A DNA stretch of 64,000 nucleotides from the NCBI GenBank assembly GCA_008921705.1, contig VFFE01007126.1, forward strand, positions 152,175 through 216,174, read 5' to 3'. The notes under the pieces are model-generated. The model was given only the letters and a program-made list of their open reading frames with translations. It ran no database searches and had not been told where the DNA came from. Shown one piece after another: positions 52,601 through 64,000 of this stretch. The position numbers and the translations under genes are program-made. Each line of letters opens with the position of its first letter. The first letter of the stretch is position 1. Source of the DNA: Burhinus oedicnemus. Its lineage: Eukaryota > Chordata > Aves > Charadriiformes > Burhinidae.

Positions 52601-53414
52601 CATCTCTCTCCCCACCGCCTCAACACAACAGCCAAGATTGCCCTCACCCTCTGGTTTCTATTTAGATCACTTTCCATTTAACATTTAAAAAACCCTGACT
52701 CAGTTAATGCAAAGCACTTAAAATCAGCTAGTGTCTTACAGGGCTGATTCGTCCCAACGACTTGACTCGCTGCTCCTCTTGGCAGGAGCATTTTTAATCC
52801 CAGTAAGGAGAAAGAAGAGCCAGGGTGCACACGTCAGGTACAGTTTCTGTGATCCTTTGCCTGGGGGAATAGAGTGAGAATGAGCTCCCAGTCGGACACT
52901 GCTTAAGCCAAACTGAGTAAGAAATGCGGGTACCTATTACACATAGTGTATTACTGTAGTCGCTGTCATGGCAAATGTCGCGGCCATCCTGTATTTGATG
53001 ATGGCACGAAGGGAACGGGAGAGATGGCTCTAGTACAGCACGCAGAGCCACAGCTCAGTCCCCTGGAGAGCTGCAGGGATGTCCCGCTTTCTGCAGCCTC
53101 AGCTCAGAAATTACCAGCAGGAGCATCTAGTGCCGTGGTGTCTGCTCAGGAGGGACGCAGCAGCTGGGGCTTCCCAGCGGAAGGATTGAGCTTGGTCACG
53201 AATATTCTCCCTTCGACTGAATTTATAGTGCAGCCTCCTTCATGCAAGTGGCTCTCTGCGCTGTGCAGTCATCCCTGGAACCTGTCAGATGAAAAAACAC
53301 AGCGTGCAGCGGTCTTCCCTCCCTCTCTTCCCTTCTTATCTGTGTGTATAAATACCTGAAACGCCGCTGAGCTGGCCAGAGCTGCTCATTCACTGGCGGC
53401 ACAAGAAGGTGCAA

Positions 53415-53464
53415 GTAAACGTGCAAATCCCTGGGCAGGGAAACATGTTTATTGGATGTAAACA
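53415..53464. promoter_or_regulatory. Candidate forkhead/POU motif cluster downstream of PRDM14
   Basis: Within 50 bp there are GTAAAC (53415-53420), an octamer-like GTGCAAAT (53421-53428), TGTTTATT (53446-53453) and TGTAAACA (53457-53464). The last two form an inverted forkhead pair. It lies 3.6 kb past the PRDM14 stop. A regulatory role is inference from motif density alone. On the minus strand TGTTTATT also reads as an AATAAA polyadenylation hexamer, so a distal 3' end is another reading. Confidence 0.25.
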
Positions 53465-54131
53465 GGGCGCACGTACACTACACGATGTACAGGGGCATTC
53501 CCTAATCTAAATCTGATCTCTCCTAAACCCTGTCCGGCAAGGACAGCAAGATGTTTGCACTGACAATCACTGCTTTTCCCTTGCAGGAGGCTAAAATCTG
53601 CGGCGGGCTGGCAGGGCAGCAGCTCAGTCTGCCCTCCCTCCTGCTCCCTGCCGCTTTATTCCTCCCCACCCTGCTGGGAAGTGTGCTGCTGGCCAAATGC
53701 CACCCCCACTGGCCCCCAGCCCCAGCACAGCTGGCACTTGCTATTCAGAACGGAGAGGAGGATGCTGTAGGGTAGTTAAACGCTATAGGGTAGGTAGTTA
53801 AATGCTCTTTTTAGTGCTCAATCCGGATCCATCATCTCGCTTGCAAGTGGGAGTGAACTCAATCCAGAACGGAATGGCCACAGCTTCTGTGAGCTATTGG
53901 GACACTTAAGGCCCAATCTATCAAGACACTGGGTGCCTTTGACTTCTAATGCAGTCAGCTGCTACCCAGCAGGACAAGGACTACAACTCCCAGTAAGAGA
54001 CAGTTAAACTTTGTAATGACTTAAAAGTAACACAGAGAACACCCTCCACCCATTTGCTAGTACCACAAACTCCAATGGATCTGGCAGAAAACAATCTATA
54101 GCCTATTAGCGTACACTGCAGTCTCCAATAA

Positions 54132-54137
54132 TTTATT
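54132..54137 (-). terminator. Possible AATAAA polyadenylation signal for PRDM14
   Basis: This is the first canonical AATAAA I find on the minus strand after the stop, 2.9 kb away. An ATTAAA variant lies at 54925-54930. I found none in the first 2 kb, where a typical 3' UTR would end. A non-canonical signal closer to the stop is just as likely. Confidence 0.2.
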
Positions 54138-57074
54138 TTCACTCTTTATATGAATCTCATTGTAATAGTCTTAATAATCAGCATCAAAATTTACATATAC
54201 AGGTTTATAATGTGCAAGACAACCAGTACCTTCAATCACAAGTACAAGCAAAACCCTTCACGTACTCTTTTACAGCTAACTCAAATACTGTAGAAGGGTG
54301 CTATATATTTGGGGATTCTTCAAGCAGAAGGAAATGCACACAGCTAAATGCACTACAGAAGATGCACCACTTAAATAACACTCATTCACAAGAAACAAGA
54401 TTTACCTGCACAGGAAGCTAACCATGCATTTCATAGCACTTTGAAGCCATTCCTCATCATAACATTTACTTCATTATTAAGTGGTTGATTTCACCAAATC
54501 CCAAGTTATTTATGCGACTGAACCAGCAAAGCCTTCATACGCAGAGTTCACATTTCTATTGGCCAGGGTTCTGTATGCCTGGGAAAAAATTCTCCATACA
54601 GGCAGGCAGCTGGAAGATTCAGTTCCCCCAGCTGTACTTCAGTACGGTTTGTAGACATAACTACTGTGATAATTTTCTGCTCAGGAGTGAATTCTACCTA
54701 GTTAGAGCTCACCAGTTCAGCCCTCAATATGTACAAAATTCCGACTGCTGTATTATGGGACTCTGTCATATTAAAATAAGCAGAAAAATCAAGAACAAAG
54801 TGTGATCTTTGTTATACCCCAAAACCTACATGTATGTACAGCAGTAATGGCTTGCTCATTTCAGATACTGCCTAGTGCTGGGCCTCAACATTTTACTTAA
54901 AAAATAAGTGGATCTATAGATATTTTTAATATTTTTACCACGAAAACAATGAGCACAGAGCAACTTAAGGTACAATAAACCATGTAAAATTAGTGCAAAT
55001 CAATAGATATTTATAGAGACAGTATCTGAATGACAGAATTATATGTGCAGGTAACATTTTTTCTAGTTCTAGGCTGTACTTGAAGAGATTGTTAAGGTTG
55101 GCAAAAAATAAAAACTTTTATCTCCAATACTTATGTGCAAATTCCTTGTTAATCCTAGCTCATCTAGGGTATTAAGAGAACCTCATCATCCCAGTAACAT
55201 CAAATCGTCCGTGTTAATCAACCAGCTCCAGCAAGGGCTTCCATTATCCCTCCTGGATGCAACACACAGCCCCAGCAACACAGGGAGCCCCTCTCAGATG
55301 CACTGCCCCCTCCCCATAGCGCTGGACACTCGGTGACAAGCTGCTTCTGCACCAATTACAGCAGTGGCCCCTATACTCAGTGGTCCTTCAGCACAGGCTT
55401 TTTGCTAAGCCTCCATCAAGATGAGGTTTCACAATGCCAGGGGATGCTGTTCATTAATGATTTTGAAAATACTTTGCAAAAATCAGGGTCTAATCACCTT
55501 GGATTTTACACTGAAATTCCTTTATCAGCTGTAATACACACTTGAGACAGTTTTGGTCTGGGCCAAAGTTTGTTGGTATGAAAGGACGGGATGTCTGAGG
55601 TGTTATTCTGAGTCCTTCCCCAAGTCAGACTGCAAAAGAAACAAAACCAGCTTTCAAGAAAAGGATCCCAGAGTACATCTTCCCATCCATAGCTAAATAA
55701 GCAGTTTTTTCTATAGAAAAAAACCCAGCATTCTTATGAGCAAATACTTCCCTTCTGCTAAAAAGGAGTCAACAGAAAGCCTACACAAATCACTGCTGAC
55801 TTGCTTGCATTGTCAGAGAAATGGAGGGTGAAACCCTCCAGTCCTCCCATGGAGGCTTAGGCATTCCTGCAGGCTGGGGAGGGAATTTCACGTGCAGAGC
55901 TTTAGGGGCTGAGAAGTCCTGGCATTGTCTATACTACACCTCAAATCTTAAATTTAGGATAGGAGAAGGGTTTCCCCCTTCATAAACGAAGGTATCACAG
56001 AGCTTATTTCAAAACCTTTGTGCCTTGAGAACTAGTACATGGTGCATTTTTAAAAGCATTCAGGAGTGACATTACAGCAGCCATCCTACATAGAGCCAGC
56101 AGGAGGAAGCAGAGGAGCCCAGCCTTCACCTCAGGAGTCACTGCGAAGCCTCTCCTGGCCAGGACTGCCAGAACTCCCAGTAGTGGCAAATTTCTGGACA
56201 AGAGATGGTTACAAGACAGGAGGGCCCAGTGGTGGGATCATGCCTGCTCCTGGCCTGTGCTGAGGCCACAGTGCAATGCCTCTACGAGGCCACTCGACTG
56301 TTAGCAACCCACCTAAGAGCTCACTGGTGCTTGGGAAGATCGTAAAGTTTCATCCTCTAAACTGTGAGAAGGCAGAGCCCACCTCCAATACCTTTGCTAG
56401 GTCTGCAGCTATTTCATCACACCCTGCCCCTCTGCCCCTGGGCTCTCTGGGGTCCAGCATCCTTTGGAAGAGTTGGCCTCACTGCCCTGGAGCTCCCTGT
56501 GGCCCCGCAGCTGAAGGATGTAATTTCAATAGCCCTATGCCAGTCCAGCAGTCAGTATCTCTGAGGCAGTTCACATTTAAATAGTCATTAAAAGACTTGC
56601 ACGTTAAGGGGAAGTAAATCCCACACCTGGTCATGCACCCAAACAAAACAAACAGGTTAAATGGGCTTTGGGAAATGCACTTGATAAAAACATCCCTCAC
56701 ACAAGCTTTGGTACGGACCACATCAGGCAGTCCACAGATGTGGTGCATTAGAGGCACGACAACAGTCCTCAGTGATATTTGTGCACAAAAGGTGAAAATC
56801 CCTCCTGCCTGCGTTTCCCTTTTGTGGAAAGGGTATGGGAGGCAAGGAAGGGAAGGGTGGGGTAGGGCATGTTGGACTTCATCCCAGTGTGGCATCAGGG
56901 TACACAGGTGAGAAACTCCTGTCCCCTGCACTCAGAAATATGCCCAGGGTCCAGAGACTGGACGTACCCAAGAGTTGCTGCAAGGGTCAACGTCACCTCC
57001 TGCAGCCACAAACACATGCACATAGACCAATACACACACAAAGCTGGTCCAGGACGCATCCGCGGGGCTGTTGA

Positions 57075-63844
<6,770 letters not shown>

Positions 63845-64000
63845 CTGCAGAAGAGGGACCCCTTCTTCAGCCCGGCGCCGGCCGTGCAGGTGCAGCAGGG
63901 CAGAGGGAGCGGGTCCTGCCGCCCCCGACAGCGGCCGCAGCCCGAATCACCCCCCGGCTTGTCCCCGGTGTGGGCTGGTAACGCAAGAAAACCGCGGGGA
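63845..64000 (-). other. PRDM14: PRDM14 intron, 3' end only
   Basis: This GC-rich sequence lies upstream of the 57-nt exon in gene orientation. It ends in a good polypyrimidine tract and CAG. I see no further exon in it. The upstream exons with the N-terminal half of the protein must lie beyond the window. Confidence 0.7.

Larger units (their letters stand above)
46692..57074. other. Non-coding region downstream of PRDM14
   Basis: Its right end must contain the PRDM14 3' UTR. Mixed AT-rich DNA alternates with GC-richer blocks around 50.2-51.3 kb and 52.0-53.3 kb. Simple tracts include an A-rich run at 50779-50809 and a G10 run at 50925-50934. Open frames of up to 176 codons on either strand have no recognisable domain and often overlap each other antisense. 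Apart from the motif cluster at 53.4 kb, I see nothing that I can name. Confidence 0.6.

Overview
This window looks like an amniote nuclear genome, most probably a bird. The evidence is a spliced PRDM14 gene, a decayed CR1 (chicken-repeat-1 type) LINE with the short TTCTGTGA-type 3' end, two solo retroviral LTRs, and long stretches with few repeats. The species cannot be named from the sequence. No prokaryotic, plasmid or phage features are present.

The only protein-coding gene I can support is the 3' part of PRDM14, on the minus strand at about 57.1-63.8 kb. Six coding exons join in frame across GT-AG introns and give about 338 residues: the end of the N-terminal linker, the PR/SET domain, and six C2H2-type zinc fingers ending in a stop. 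The 5' exons lie beyond position 64000. The last 1.5 kb of the window, around the PR/SET exons, is CpG-rich.

The 57 kb to the left, downstream of PRDM14, is non-coding as far as I can see. The many short open frames there show no recognisable domain. It holds a 717-bp solo LTR (6047-6763, 6-bp target duplication), a 1,091-bp solo LTR (7665-8755, 5-bp duplication), a 5'-truncated CR1 fragment (11563-12390, minus strand) and probable ancient MIR-type SINE remnants. There are also two diverged tandem repeats (periods 49 and 46 bp), some strong inverted repeats, and AT-rich blocks packed with developmental transcription-factor motifs. The clearest of these is a cluster of eight GATA motifs in 303 bp at 46389-46691. 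In other amniotes the gene on this side of PRDM14 is SLCO5A1, but none of its exons is recognisable here.

The working picture is one germline/pluripotency regulator followed by a long intergenic domain that may carry its enhancers or those of a neighbour. I see no undescribed multi-gene system. The best leads are the GATA cluster, the long imperfect hairpin at 24041-24099, the three back-to-back hairpins at 16926-17006, and the forkhead/POU-like cluster 3.6 kb past the PRDM14 stop.
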